The position numbers and the translations under genes were made by a program. Positions 48,043-56,823 of a DNA stretch of 64,000 nt are shown here, piece by piece. The first letter of the stretch is position 1; each line of letters starts with the position of its first letter. Source of the DNA: Martinezella tropici (lineage in GTDB: Bacteria > Pseudomonadota > Alphaproteobacteria > Rhizobiales > Rhizobiaceae); contig NZ_VNIP01000009.1 of the NCBI RefSeq assembly GCF_008370325.1, forward strand, positions 310,001 to 374,000, read 5' to 3'. The notes under the pieces are model-generated. The model had not been told where the DNA came from. It made no database searches and was given only the letters and a program-made list of their open reading frames with translations.

Positions 48043-48304
48043 CCTATCTCGCCTTGGCGGGCGAGAAAGTAAAAACTTAGGATTAGGCGAGGGTTCATCC
48101 CTCGTCTAATTCTTAGTTTTTACAAGAGCGGGGGTGGGCATGGACGCAATCAGCCTCCGGTTCATTGGCACAAGAAAAGGACCCCCTCTCTTGCAATTTC
48201 AATGGCTTAGAAATTGCGCTAAGCTTTTGGACATGCCGAACCTCCAATGTCGCAATTCCTAAACCAATGAAATTGCTTTCTCGCCCGCCAGGGGGCGAGA
48301 TAGG
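48043..48304. repeat. Cloverleaf-like composite inverted-repeat element
   Basis: An outer stem (48043-48069 with 48276-48304, 25 matched pairs around a small internal loop) encloses three abutting hairpins: 48069-48123 (25-bp arms, 22 exact pairs plus two wobbles), 48123-48193 (13-bp arms, one mismatch) and 48193-48276 (26-bp arms, three mismatches). Each arm begins where the last ends. It fills the gap between two convergent operons and is lower in G+C than its surroundings. It may be a mobile palindromic element, a bidirectional terminator or a structured RNA. Confidence 0.8.
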
Positions 48305-48328
48305 TCTCCGCATTTGCCGCCACTCCAA

Positions 48329-50797
48329 TCAAACCTCAACGATCCGGCGGCTGCCGATCGTGCGGATCTGGCCTGATGGAATGACATCGGCCGGAACGCC
48401 CTCCCGCCGATGCAGCCGAAGCCGCCTGCTGCCGGGCGCAAGATGGAACCAGTCATCCTCGGCCCGGTAGGCTTCCAGATCGATCTGCACCGATTGCGCC
48501 AGCCGGTCGGTGCTGAGATCAAGGAACCAGTCTTCGCCCTCCTGCACCGCAGACGCCGTGACCTCGGCATCATGGAACGCCTTAGTGCGTCCAAGCGGAA
48601 AGTAAAAAGCCTGGGCGATGACAGAGCCGGTCGCCGATGCCGTCAACCGCGCGACCGTAACATCATGCGACGGCGGTCCGAAGCGGAAGGCGTAAGTCGT
48701 ATCGAAGAAGGCTCCGAAAAGATCAGTGCAGGCTATCTTTTGTTTGCCGCGCGCCTCGACCACCAGATCACGGCCACCGCCGACGACGATCTGCCGGCCG
48801 TCGCGCAGACAGGAGATCTCGACGGTCACGTCTAGCGCCGCGTCGCTCTCGTTGATGACATGCACGTCGAGACCATTGGTGCCCTCATCCATCAGCAGCA
48901 CCTGCACTGGCCGGAAGGCGCGGCGCAGGCCGTACCAGACCGGCTTCGGCTCCGCGGTCGAATCGATCACACCCCAGCCGGCGCCAGGAAGCAGGTCCTG
49001 CAGCGTCCAGACGAGCGCACCGTTGCAGCCGGAGCCATGGCGGCGCCACTCGGCATAGATCTCTTCGGCGACTTCGCCGGTCACGGCGCGCGAAAGGTTG
49101 AGATAAAGATCGGGATCTTCCCGTCGCAGCCGGTTGGGCTCGAAGCCATAAAGCTCCTGAAGATAATGATCGCGCACGTCCTCGAAATCCCAGGATGCGC
49201 CGCGATCGCGCGGCACGCGCTCCTTCCATAGCGGGCTATGGACAGCAGGAACCGGCAGATGCTGGCCGAGCGTGCGGGCTTGCGGCACATGCGCGAAAGC
49301 GAGACTCTCGGCGGCAAAGCGAACGTCGGCGCGGCGCGCATCGGCGAGCGGGCGCATATAGGCGCCGACGCCGTAATAATGCGTGACGCCAGCATTCGGA
49401 GAAAACGGCATCGGCCCGCCGGAGGGCGAATTGACCACATAGGGCACATCCGAACGAAGCGATTGCACCAGCGGCGGAATGATCTCCTCGACAACCGGGC
49501 TTTTCCAGAACTGTTCGGGCAGGCCCATCATGGCCGCTTGCTGATGGATCTCGCTGCCGCCGCAAAGAACAGCCAGCGACGGCGACAGGCGCGTGCGGCT
49601 CAGAAACTGCGAAACCTCCGTTTCGACATGGGCATTGAACGCCTTCTCGTTCTTCGGATAGTCGAAATTGGCGAACATGAAATCCTGCCAGACCATCAGG
49701 CCGAGTTCGTCGCAGAGGCGGAAGAATTCCGGTGTCTCATAAGCCATGGTTCCGCCGATGCGGATCATGTTCATGCCGGCCGCGGCCGCCAGCCGCAGCC
49801 AGCGCTCGTAATCCTCCCGGCCGCCGGGCAAGCGTGCGATATCGGCCGTGGTCCACACGGCACCCCGGCAAAAAACCCGCTCGCCATTGACGATAACAGC
49901 GAAATCCTGCCCATCGGCGGCACGATCGACCGACAGCCGGCGAAAACCGGTCTGCCCGAGCGCATGCTCGACGCCATCGACGACAAGCGTGACATCATGG
50001 AGCTGCGGCATACCATGCGTATGCGGCCACCACGGCACCACATCGGGCATTTTCAAGATGGCCGTATAGCGGCCGGCACCGGCCCTCTCGAAAGCCTGTT
50101 CCGCCTCCCCGCACTTCAACACTAGCTCTGCTACATCGCCCTCGATCGAAAGCGAGGCATAGAGCCGGCCCTCGCCATTTTCGAGCAGGTCCGGCCGCAA
50201 GGAGAGATCACGGATGACCGGCGCACTCGGCCGCAGCAGCGAAACCGGCCGCCATGGACCGACGGCCTGAATCTCGGGGCACCAGCCGGGCATGTGGCCG
50301 AGCAGCGTCGTGCGCACCATCCGCAGGCCCTGCGGCGTGATCATCTGCGGCCGCCAGCGGGCGCGCGGCCCAGGTTCCGAAAGCTTCGGCTCCAGGGCGC
50401 GGAAACAGAGCGCCAGCTCATCACCGCCAAGCAGGGTGACGTCGACGTCATGGGCCTCGAACATGCTTTCGGACACAAGGATCTGCTGGCCGTTCAGGAA
50501 GACTTCGCAAAGTGTCGCCAGCCCTTCCAGCCGCAAAACTGCGTCACCCGCCTCGGCATCCACCAGACGGCAGATATACCAGGCATCGCGGTCGTGGAGA
50601 GGCTGCGGCTTCGTCCGGTCGAAACGCCCGGCTTTTTCCAAGGCTTCCGCCACGGTGCCCGGCACGGGCGCGGGGATGAAGCCAGAGGTCAGCGGCACAT
50701 CGGATGGCGAGATGCAGGTGCCTGCATCCGTCAATACCAGATTCCAACCTTCGCTCAGCCGCATTCCGCCACCGAGATCCGCCAAGCGCCCGCCCAT
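48329..50797 (-). CDS. GH2 beta-mannosidase-like glycoside hydrolase
   Basis: This 822-residue protein has the plan of family GH2: an N-terminal sugar-binding beta-domain, immunoglobulin-like domain, TIM-barrel and C-terminal beta-domains. The probable acid/base is Glu416 in LAVLCGGSEIHQQ and the nucleophile Glu497 in RFAAESLAF. No signal peptide is visible, so it is probably cytoplasmic. The start at 50797 is supported by GGAAGATGTC; a TTG frame extends to 50890 across the upstream gene. It is the last gene of the carrier-protein operon. Confidence 0.87.
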   Translation of the reverse strand: MGGRLADLGGGMRLSEGWNLVLTDAGTCISPSDVPLTSGFIPAPVPGTVAEALEKAGRFDRTKPQPLHDRDAWYICRLVDAEAGDAVLRLEGLATLCEVFLNGQQILVSESMFEAHDVDVTLLGGDELALCFRALEPKLSEPGPRARWRPQMITPQGLRMVRTTLLGHMPGWCPEIQAVGPWRPVSLLRPSAPVIRDLSLRPDLLENGEGRLYASLSIEGDVAELVLKCGEAEQAFERAGAGRYTAILKMPDVVPWWPHTHGMPQLHDVTLVVDGVEHALGQTGFRRLSVDRAADGQDFAVIVNGERVFCRGAVWTTADIARLPGGREDYERWLRLAAAAGMNMIRIGGTMAYETPEFFRLCDELGLMVWQDFMFANFDYPKNEKAFNAHVETEVSQFLSRTRLSPSLAVLCGGSEIHQQAAMMGLPEQFWKSPVVEEIIPPLVQSLRSDVPYVVNSPSGGPMPFSPNAGVTHYYGVGAYMRPLADARRADVRFAAESLAFAHVPQARTLGQHLPVPAVHSPLWKERVPRDRGASWDFEDVRDHYLQELYGFEPNRLRREDPDLYLNLSRAVTGEVAEEIYAEWRRHGSGCNGALVWTLQDLLPGAGWGVIDSTAEPKPVWYGLRRAFRPVQVLLMDEGTNGLDVHVINESDAALDVTVEISCLRDGRQIVVGGGRDLVVEARGKQKIACTDLFGAFFDTTYAFRFGPPSHDVTVARLTASATGSVIAQAFYFPLGRTKAFHDAEVTASAVQEGEDWFLDLSTDRLAQSVQIDLEAYRAEDDWFHLAPGSRRLRLHRREGVPADVIPSGQIRTIGSRRIVEV

Positions 50798-50873
50798 GAC
50801 ATCTTCCGGGGGATTACCCCGCCCCAATATTTTCAGAAATGACCCAGCCGTATCGAGCTTGAACGGAAGCCGG

Positions 50874-51833
50874 TCAAAGCTTCCGTTCAAGCTCGCTCAT
50901 CATGGAATCCCATGCATCGGCGGCGGGATCAAGCGCAGTGCGCAACGGCTCGAATTTCTTGCGCGTGATGGCGCGGGCGAGCTGGAACTGCACCGATTTC
51001 GCTGCCTCGGAAATTTTCCGCGCCTCTGTCGCCGCATCGGACAAATCGGCCGAAAGCCAGTCGAAATGGCTGCCGGCCAGTTCGAAATTGGCACCGAGCT
51101 GACGCAGCGTGTTGAAGGCATATTTATGGAAGAAACCGAAGGGCCGCTCGGCGACCGCTTCCACCTGCACGGGGAAAATCTCGGCGAAGGCACGGATAGG
51201 ATTGGCCTTCGGACGACGGCGAAAATGGAAAGACAGAAGTTGCCGCGCCGTCTGACGGATCGCAGCCTCGCTCGGCGCCTTCTCCGGGAATTTCGCAAAT
51301 TCGGTGTAAGGCAGGAAGGGCAGGTCCTCATCCGTCAGGTGCAGCTGGAAGAGCCCGTCGAAATCCTCGCCGGACAGGCTGAAAAACCCGCCATTGTGGA
51401 AGTATTCGACCGAGCGGCCTTCCATGTCGAGCCGGTTGATCGCCACCGTCGTCTTACCGTGTTCGCGGCGATAGCCGACGCCCTGCGTGTCCGGCATGAA
51501 GAAGGAATCCATCTCGACCAGGCAGAGCCGGCCGCGGCCGATCTGCCCGACGACGTGGTTCTGCACCTTGTCGTAGATCGCAAGCTCGGTGCAGCGCACG
51601 CCGTAGAGCGCTTCCAGGTCCTCGAGCGGCACTTTGAAGAAGGTGAACTGATCGCCCTCGAAATCCTGTGTCACCGTGAAGCCGAGCATGGCTTCCGGTG
51701 GCAGCTTCAGGGTCGAAAGCACCTCGATCCAGAGATCGATATAGCAGTTCGTCTCGGGCCACATGCGCTCGCTGTCGTGCAGCGCATGTGGCTTGTAGGC
51801 GGCGGGATCCAGTCCCTGAAACACGGCAGCCAT
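50874..51833 (-). CDS. DUF1839 family protein
   Basis: This 319-residue protein is a DUF1839 member, a family that travels with amino acid:[carrier protein] ligases in alphaproteobacteria. Typical stretches are ERMWPETNCYIDLWIEVL, FTVTQDFEGDQFTFFKVP, GIGRGRLCLVEMDSFFMPDT-like LVEMDSFFMPDTQGVGYR and FHNGGFFSLSGEDFDGLF. It has been proposed to act after the carrier protein is aminoacylated, but no reaction is established. It starts about 8 bp after the ligase stop codon. Confidence 0.9.
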   Translation of the reverse strand: MAAVFQGLDPAAYKPHALHDSERMWPETNCYIDLWIEVLSTLKLPPEAMLGFTVTQDFEGDQFTFFKVPLEDLEALYGVRCTELAIYDKVQNHVVGQIGRGRLCLVEMDSFFMPDTQGVGYRREHGKTTVAINRLDMEGRSVEYFHNGGFFSLSGEDFDGLFQLHLTDEDLPFLPYTEFAKFPEKAPSEAAIRQTARQLLSFHFRRRPKANPIRAFAEIFPVQVEAVAERPFGFFHKYAFNTLRQLGANFELAGSHFDWLSADLSDAATEARKISEAAKSVQFQLARAITRKKFEPLRTALDPAADAWDSMMSELERKL

Positions 51834-51841
51834 GGAAGCGA

Positions 51842-52750
51842 TCAGCCCCACAACGTCTTGCGCACGCTCTCGGGCCATTCCCTGACGTCGAGACCATGGG
51901 TGTGGAACAGCGCCAGTGCGATGCGCTCCAGGCCGAAGCCGACGCAGGCCGTGTGCACGACGCTGCCGTCGGCAAAGTTCAGGCCCCACTTCGTGCCGAA
52001 GGCATCCTGGTGATAGTTGAAGCTCATGCAGGCGGTCGGCTTGGCGGCGGACGTGATCGGGATCAGCAGCTCGAACTTCAGGTTCTGGTCGCGCTGGTTG
52101 TTGGCAAGCATCTTGCCGGCGCGGCCGAAGAACGGGTCGTTGGCAACGTCGATTGTCACGTCGAGGCCGACGGCCTTCATCATCTCTACACCGCGGTCCA
52201 TCCAGCTCTGGCGGAAATCCGTCACATGCTTTTCGCTGCCCATGCAGACATATTCGCGCATGCGGAAGAGCTGCTGGCGGGCCGGATCCTTGGAGGGCTC
52301 GTGGCGGAAGCAGTAGGATTGCAGGTCGTAGAGCGCGCCGTTTTCCGGAATGGCGCCGCGCTTGGCAACCGTCGGATAGAGCGGATAGCAGGCGGCCGGC
52401 GTCAGAACGATATCCGTCGCCTGCTGATCCTTCGTCCAGTCGTCGCCGACTTCCATGCACTTCAGCAGGCTCATATGGTCGAGCTCATTACCGCAGAAGC
52501 TGTGCACCGTGCCGGCGAGCTGCGGGAAGCTCTTCATATAGCCGCTCGTCTCAAAGAAGGCGCGGTTCATGCCGGGCGGAAAGCGGATGGCTTCGGCACC
52601 ATCGGCGCCGCCGAACTTATCGATCAGCCGCTCGAAGGCCGAAATGACGTCTTCGAACTGGCCGCTGCGGCCATAGAGGCCGTCAACGCCGGTGTCGATC
52701 AGAAGACCGGATTCGAAAAGACGGTCGAGAAACGAGGTCTGCATATCCAT
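51842..52750 (-). CDS. Amino acid:[carrier protein] ligase (SerRS-like)
   Basis: This 302-residue enzyme is a homologue of the catalytic core of atypical seryl-tRNA synthetases that lacks a tRNA-binding domain. Class II motif 2 is seen as CFRHE (Arg149), motif 3 as GFGLER (Arg276). The three zinc ligands of the family are present: Cys121 (TPAACYP), Glu166 (FRMREY) and Cys269 (HTACVGF). Homologues from Bradyrhizobium and Agrobacterium activate glycine or alanine with ATP and load it onto the phosphopantetheine of a dedicated carrier protein, here the product of 53949-54200. Confidence 0.94.
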   Translation of the reverse strand: MDMQTSFLDRLFESGLLIDTGVDGLYGRSGQFEDVISAFERLIDKFGGADGAEAIRFPPGMNRAFFETSGYMKSFPQLAGTVHSFCGNELDHMSLLKCMEVGDDWTKDQQATDIVLTPAACYPLYPTVAKRGAIPENGALYDLQSYCFRHEPSKDPARQQLFRMREYVCMGSEKHVTDFRQSWMDRGVEMMKAVGLDVTIDVANDPFFGRAGKMLANNQRDQNLKFELLIPITSAAKPTACMSFNYHQDAFGTKWGLNFADGSVVHTACVGFGLERIALALFHTHGLDVREWPESVRKTLWG

Positions 52751-52755
52751 GACGA

Positions 52756-53949
52756 TTACCCCAACAGGCTGGTATCTTGTTTGTGGACGAGCAGCATGGT
52801 CGACGTATTGCCGAGGATGCGGTCGTTCGAGATCATCAATTGCGCCGAGTGCGCGTCGCGCAGGTGGCGGCCGAGGCTATAGGGCGTACCGTTCTTGTAG
52901 CCCATGATGCCGCAGATCAGCATTGCATGGTTGATGATCGGCAGGATCATCTCCGAGGATGCGATCTTGACGTTGTTCATCGCCACGGCAAAAGCCATCG
53001 ACGACAGGCGATCGGCATCGAGCTTCGCCTCTTCATAGGCTTTGAGCCCGGCGACGACGTTGGACTTCACCATCTGCAGCATGCTGGAGGCTTCGGCCAG
53101 ACGCAGCGCGCCGGGTGGCGGTGCGCCGGGAGACTTGCGGGCGGCGGCACGAACGAAAGCCTGTGCGCGGGAAACAGCGTCGGCGGCAATGCCGTACCAC
53201 ACACCGCTCCAGAGCAGATGCGAGCTTGCCAGCATCGATTGTGCGGCAATTTCGGCAAACGGCTTCGGCAGGATCTGCTTGGCCGGAGCCTCGCCCTTGA
53301 ACAGGAAACCATCGGAGCAGGTGCCGCGCATGCCGAGCGTGTTCCACTCGACCGTGCGCTCGATATCGTATTGATCCCTAAGGAAGCAGGTCAGCACCTG
53401 ATCGGAAGACGCCGCCTCGGCATGGCTGCGCGAGGTAATCAGAATGGCGTCGGCATGGGCGCCGTAGGAAATGACGGTCGCATCCTTTTCGAGGGTGCAT
53501 GTATCGCCTTCGATCTTGATGGCGCAGATGCTGTTACGCAGATTGCCGCCGATCCCGCCTTCGGTCGTCGCCGAAGCGAGCAGCAGCTGTTCCCTAGCGA
53601 TGCGGCGCATGAAGTCGCGGTGCCATTCACTATCGGCGCCGTGCTCGACCAGGCTCGAAAGCTTGATCTGGTGCATGGCGAAGACCATGGCGCTGGCGGC
53701 ACAGGCCTGAGCGAGGATTGAGCAGAGCTCGGCAATCTCGGTGATTGACGTGCCCTCGCCGCCGAGATCGACGGGAATCTGAATGGAGAGCAGCTTCTCG
53801 GCGCGCATCGCGTCGACAGCCTCGCGCGGGAACCGGCCTTCGGCATCGACGGCATCGGCGTATTGGCTGGCGATCGCTGCGACGCGCGCGGCCCGCACCG
53901 CCGCTCCGTCACCCGTACCAACCTCGAGTAAAGCGACCGCCACGCTCAT
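52756..53949 (-). CDS. Acyl-CoA dehydrogenase family protein
   Basis: This 397-residue flavoprotein has acyl-CoA dehydrogenase domains: helical N-terminus, a beta-domain around LASATTEGGIGGN, and a helical C-terminus containing SEMILPIINHAMLICGIMGY. Its ATG overlaps the carrier-protein stop codon (TAATG), so the two are translationally coupled. In this operon its substrate is more likely an acyl or aminoacyl group on the carrier protein than a CoA ester. Confidence 0.9.
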   Translation of the reverse strand: MSVAVALLEVGTGDGAAVRAARVAAIASQYADAVDAEGRFPREAVDAMRAEKLLSIQIPVDLGGEGTSITEIAELCSILAQACAASAMVFAMHQIKLSSLVEHGADSEWHRDFMRRIAREQLLLASATTEGGIGGNLRNSICAIKIEGDTCTLEKDATVISYGAHADAILITSRSHAEAASSDQVLTCFLRDQYDIERTVEWNTLGMRGTCSDGFLFKGEAPAKQILPKPFAEIAAQSMLASSHLLWSGVWYGIAADAVSRAQAFVRAAARKSPGAPPPGALRLAEASSMLQMVKSNVVAGLKAYEEAKLDADRLSSMAFAVAMNNVKIASSEMILPIINHAMLICGIMGYKNGTPYSLGRHLRDAHSAQLMISNDRILGNTSTMLLVHKQDTSLLG

Positions 53950-54200
53950 TACGCGACCTTTCTGCCGTCCAGGATCATGCCGACGGTTCTTTCGATCGCG
54001 GCGATGCTGGCAAAGGACTTGCGATTCAGCAGGTTGTCAGGGAATTCGATGTCGAAGGCTTCCTCGATGCCGAGCATCAACTGCACGGAAGCGAAGGAGG
54101 ACAATCCCGTCGCATAAAGATCAGCATCGTCTTCGATCTGGTCGACAGCAACGGGAAGCGCGCCGAACTTGGCCAGCAAATCGCGAATCGTCTGGTTCAT
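53949..54200 (-). CDS. Acyl carrier protein-like aminoacyl carrier protein
   Basis: This 83-residue four-helix protein has the phosphopantetheine attachment region DLYATGLSSFASVQLMLGIE, with Ser35 at the position of the serine in the usual DSL motif. It is the first gene of the operon and has AAGGGA before its ATG. It is the expected acceptor for the amino acid activated by the downstream ligase. Confidence 0.92.
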   Translation of the reverse strand: MNQTIRDLLAKFGALPVAVDQIEDDADLYATGLSSFASVQLMLGIEEAFDIEFPDNLLNRKSFASIAAIERTVGMILDGRKVA

Positions 54201-54558
54201 AGTCTAGTCCCTTCTGGCAATGGCAAGCACAACCGAAGTCATGCCGTCTTATCGTTGGCCAAGAAGTAACAGGTAAAATAGAACATTCCGCTAAGCGACG
54301 TGGTAAATACAACCGACTTATACTTCATGGAAAATTGCTGTATTCGATACTTACCTGATTGAAATTTACCATGCGTAAGCCATCTAACTCGCGGCTCAAG
54401 CATAAATATCTAAAATCACTAATATTAAGGAATGGCGATCTTTGGAATGTTGAGACGTGAAAGAAGGTTAACGTACCAAAATTCGCCACCACGTTTTATT
54501 CGAAAAACGTCATAACAATCAGAGCGTCAGTAAAAGTATAAGATTGCAGGAATGCGCT
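54201..54558. other. AT-rich spacer with the promoter region of the carrier-protein operon
   Basis: About 360 bp without a supportable gene, clearly richer in A+T than its surroundings. It must contain the promoter for the minus-strand carrier-protein operon. The only small palindrome noticed is ACGTTTT...AAAACGT (54491-54510). No conserved -35/-10 pair could be chosen with confidence. Confidence 0.5.
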
Positions 54559-55611
54559 TTAGCCTTCCGGCGGATAGATGTGCTCGCCGCCGCGATAGTC
54601 CGAAATCGAATAACAGCCTTCCCCCAGCGCACGAACCGAGCCTCTGCCGATATCCGCCTTGCCGTAGCCGCCGGGAATATCGAGGATGTAGGTCGGCTGG
54701 CAGAGACCGGAAATACGGCCGCGCAGGGCCGCGACGATCGCTTGCCCCTCGTCGATCGTCAGGCGGAAATGGCTGGTGCCGGGCGCAAGGTCAGGATGGT
54801 GCAGGTAATAAGGCTTCACCCGCGTTTCGACGAAAGCCTTCATCAATGCCGCAAGCACCTCCGGATCGTCGTTGACGCCCTTCAGCAGAACCGACTGGCT
54901 GACGAGCACGATCCCGGCATCGACCAGGCGGGCACAGGCGGCGCGCGCCTCCTCCGTCATCTCCCGCGGATGATTGGCATGCAGCGCCACATAGATGGTC
55001 TTGCCGCTCGCCTTCAGCGCCGCGATCAGCGCCGCATCGACCTTCAAGGGATCGACGACCGGAATACGGGTGTGGAAACGGACGATCTTCACGTGATCGA
55101 TATCGGCAAGCTGCCTGAGAATCTCTTCCAGCCGGCGCGCAGAAAGCACCAGCGGATCGCCGCCCGTCAGAATGACCTCCCAGATCTCCTTATGGTCGCG
55201 GATATAGGCAAAGGCGCCACCGAGCGCATCCCCATCCAGCGTGCCGAGCCCTTGCGGCCCCACCATCTCGCGCCGGAAGCAGAAACGGCAATAGACCGGG
55301 CACACATGCACGGCTTTCAGGAGCACGCGGTCCGGATAGCGATGCACAATGCCCTCGACCGGACTATGCGCGTGATCGCCGATCGGATCGGCGCGCTCTT
55401 CGGGCATGACGCGCAATTCGGCCGCATCAGGCACGAACTGCCGGGCGATGGGATCCGCTGGGTCGGCCGGATCGACCAGGCGCATGACCGATGGCGTCAG
55501 AGCAACAGCATAGCGCTCCGCCACCGCTTCGAGCGCCATCGCCTGATCGGCGTCGACCAGCCCGGCACGCTCAAGCTCCCCAATGGTCCGGATCGGACGC
55601 ATCACATTCAT
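54559..55611 (-). CDS. epmB: EF-P (lysine) beta-lysylation radical-SAM aminomutase
   Basis: This 350-residue radical S-adenosylmethionine enzyme of the lysine 2,3-aminomutase family has the [4Fe-4S] motif C-x3-C-x2-C at Cys104, Cys108 and Cys111 (VCPVYCRFCF). EpmB converts L-alpha-lysine to beta-lysine for attachment to elongation factor P. Its length is near that of EpmB (about 340) and well below clostridial aminomutases (over 410). It overlaps epmA by 4 bp (ATGA) and lies near efp. Confidence 0.94.
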   Translation of the reverse strand: MNVMRPIRTIGELERAGLVDADQAMALEAVAERYAVALTPSVMRLVDPADPADPIARQFVPDAAELRVMPEERADPIGDHAHSPVEGIVHRYPDRVLLKAVHVCPVYCRFCFRREMVGPQGLGTLDGDALGGAFAYIRDHKEIWEVILTGGDPLVLSARRLEEILRQLADIDHVKIVRFHTRIPVVDPLKVDAALIAALKASGKTIYVALHANHPREMTEEARAACARLVDAGIVLVSQSVLLKGVNDDPEVLAALMKAFVETRVKPYYLHHPDLAPGTSHFRLTIDEGQAIVAALRGRISGLCQPTYILDIPGGYGKADIGRGSVRALGEGCYSISDYRGGEHIYPPEG

Positions 55612-56672
55612 GCGTCATACTCCGCGACCGGTGCCCACAGCACCTGCTCGATCCGCGAAGCGCCGGTTGCCAGGATGACAAGCCGGTCGAAGCCGAGCGC
55701 AATGCCGCTCGCGTCAGGCATGACGGCAAGCGCCTCCAGAAACTCCTCATCCAACGGATAGGTCTCGCCATAGACGCGCTGTTTCTCCGCCATTTCGATC
55801 TCGAACCGCCGGCGCTGCTCTTCGGCATTGGTGAGCTCGCCGAAAGCATTGGCAAGCTCGACACCGCAGGCATAGAGCTCGAAACGCTCGGCGACGCGAT
55901 GATCCCTGGCCGAAGGCCGGGCAAGGGCTGCCTCGGAAACAGGATATTCGTCGAGGATCGTGACGCGGCCGAAGCCGAGATTGGGTTCGATCTTCTCGAC
56001 CAGCACCCGGCTGAAGAGATCCTGCCACAGATCGTCAGCGGCAACGCGAATGCCCGCCCGGCGCATATCCGCCGCCAGGCGCTCGCGATCCGTCGATCCG
56101 TCAAGGCCGATGGAGGCAAAGAGATCGATGCCGGCATAACGTTCGAAAGCGGCCGCGACGCTGATGCGCTCCGGTGTCAGGAACGGGTCGGTCTCCGCGC
56201 CGCGATAGCTGAATTTCTTCGCCCCGACCGCCTCGGCTGCAAGCCCCAGCACCTCGGCGCAATCGGCCATCAGGATCTCGTAGCTTTCGCCTGCCCGGTA
56301 CCATTCGAGCATGGTGAATTCCGGATGGTGAAGCGGGCCGCGCTCGCGATTGCGGTAGACATGGGCGAAGCAGGCGATGCGCTTCTCACCGGCTGCCAAG
56401 AGCTTCTTGCAGGCGAATTCCGGCGATGTATGCAGATAAAGAGGCGACGCCCTGCCGTCGGTCGTCAGGGCCTCGGTCCCGAAGGCATGCAGATGCGCCT
56501 CGTTGCCAGGCGACACCTGCAGCGTTGCCGTATCCACCTCGATGAAGTCGTTGCGCGCGAAGAAAGCCCGCAACGCCGCCTGGATGGCATTGCGGCCGAT
56601 GAGGAACGGCCGCCGGTCCGCATGGACATTGCGGGTCCACCAGGGGGACGCTTTGCTCGTCTTCGGTTTCAT
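55608..56672 (-). CDS. epmA: EF-P beta-lysyltransferase (LysRS paralogue)
   Basis: This 354-residue class II synthetase resembles the catalytic domain of lysyl-tRNA synthetase without the anticodon-binding domain. Motif 2 appears as FAHVYRNRERGPLHHPEFTMLEWY, here split as VYRNRERGP and HPEFTMLEWY, and motif 3 as ASGIALGFDRLVIL. It activates beta-lysine and transfers it to the conserved lysine of EF-P. It diverges from efp, with about 150 bp between the two starts. Confidence 0.95.
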   Translation of the reverse strand: MKPKTSKASPWWTRNVHADRRPFLIGRNAIQAALRAFFARNDFIEVDTATLQVSPGNEAHLHAFGTEALTTDGRASPLYLHTSPEFACKKLLAAGEKRIACFAHVYRNRERGPLHHPEFTMLEWYRAGESYEILMADCAEVLGLAAEAVGAKKFSYRGAETDPFLTPERISVAAAFERYAGIDLFASIGLDGSTDRERLAADMRRAGIRVAADDLWQDLFSRVLVEKIEPNLGFGRVTILDEYPVSEAALARPSARDHRVAERFELYACGVELANAFGELTNAEEQRRRFEIEMAEKQRVYGETYPLDEEFLEALAVMPDASGIALGFDRLVILATGASRIEQVLWAPVAEYDA

Positions 56673-56823
56673 TCCTAGCTTTCTTCAGGACACCAGCCGC
56701 CTTAGGGGTGGCAATTTCCATTAATTTAGGGTAGTTGCGCCCCCAAGCAAACAATTGCTGCGTCTCGGAGAGCATTTCGACAGTCCCTCTACGACGCAAA
56801 ACGCAGCGTTACAAGGAAGTCTT

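Noticed and set aside
48165..48470. 101-codon plus-strand frame across the cloverleaf element
   Set aside because: The inverted-repeat structure explains the sequence; the frame runs into the GH2 gene in antisense.
50292..52013. 573-codon plus-strand frame opposite the GH2, DUF1839 and ligase genes
   Set aside because: It crosses three conserved minus-strand genes and has no motif or ribosome site.
54491..54510. Small palindrome ACGTTTT...AAAACGT as a terminator of the carrier-protein operon or epmB
   Set aside because: It lies upstream of the carrier-protein gene and downstream of epmB, but its stem is only seven A/T-rich pairs; too weak to call.
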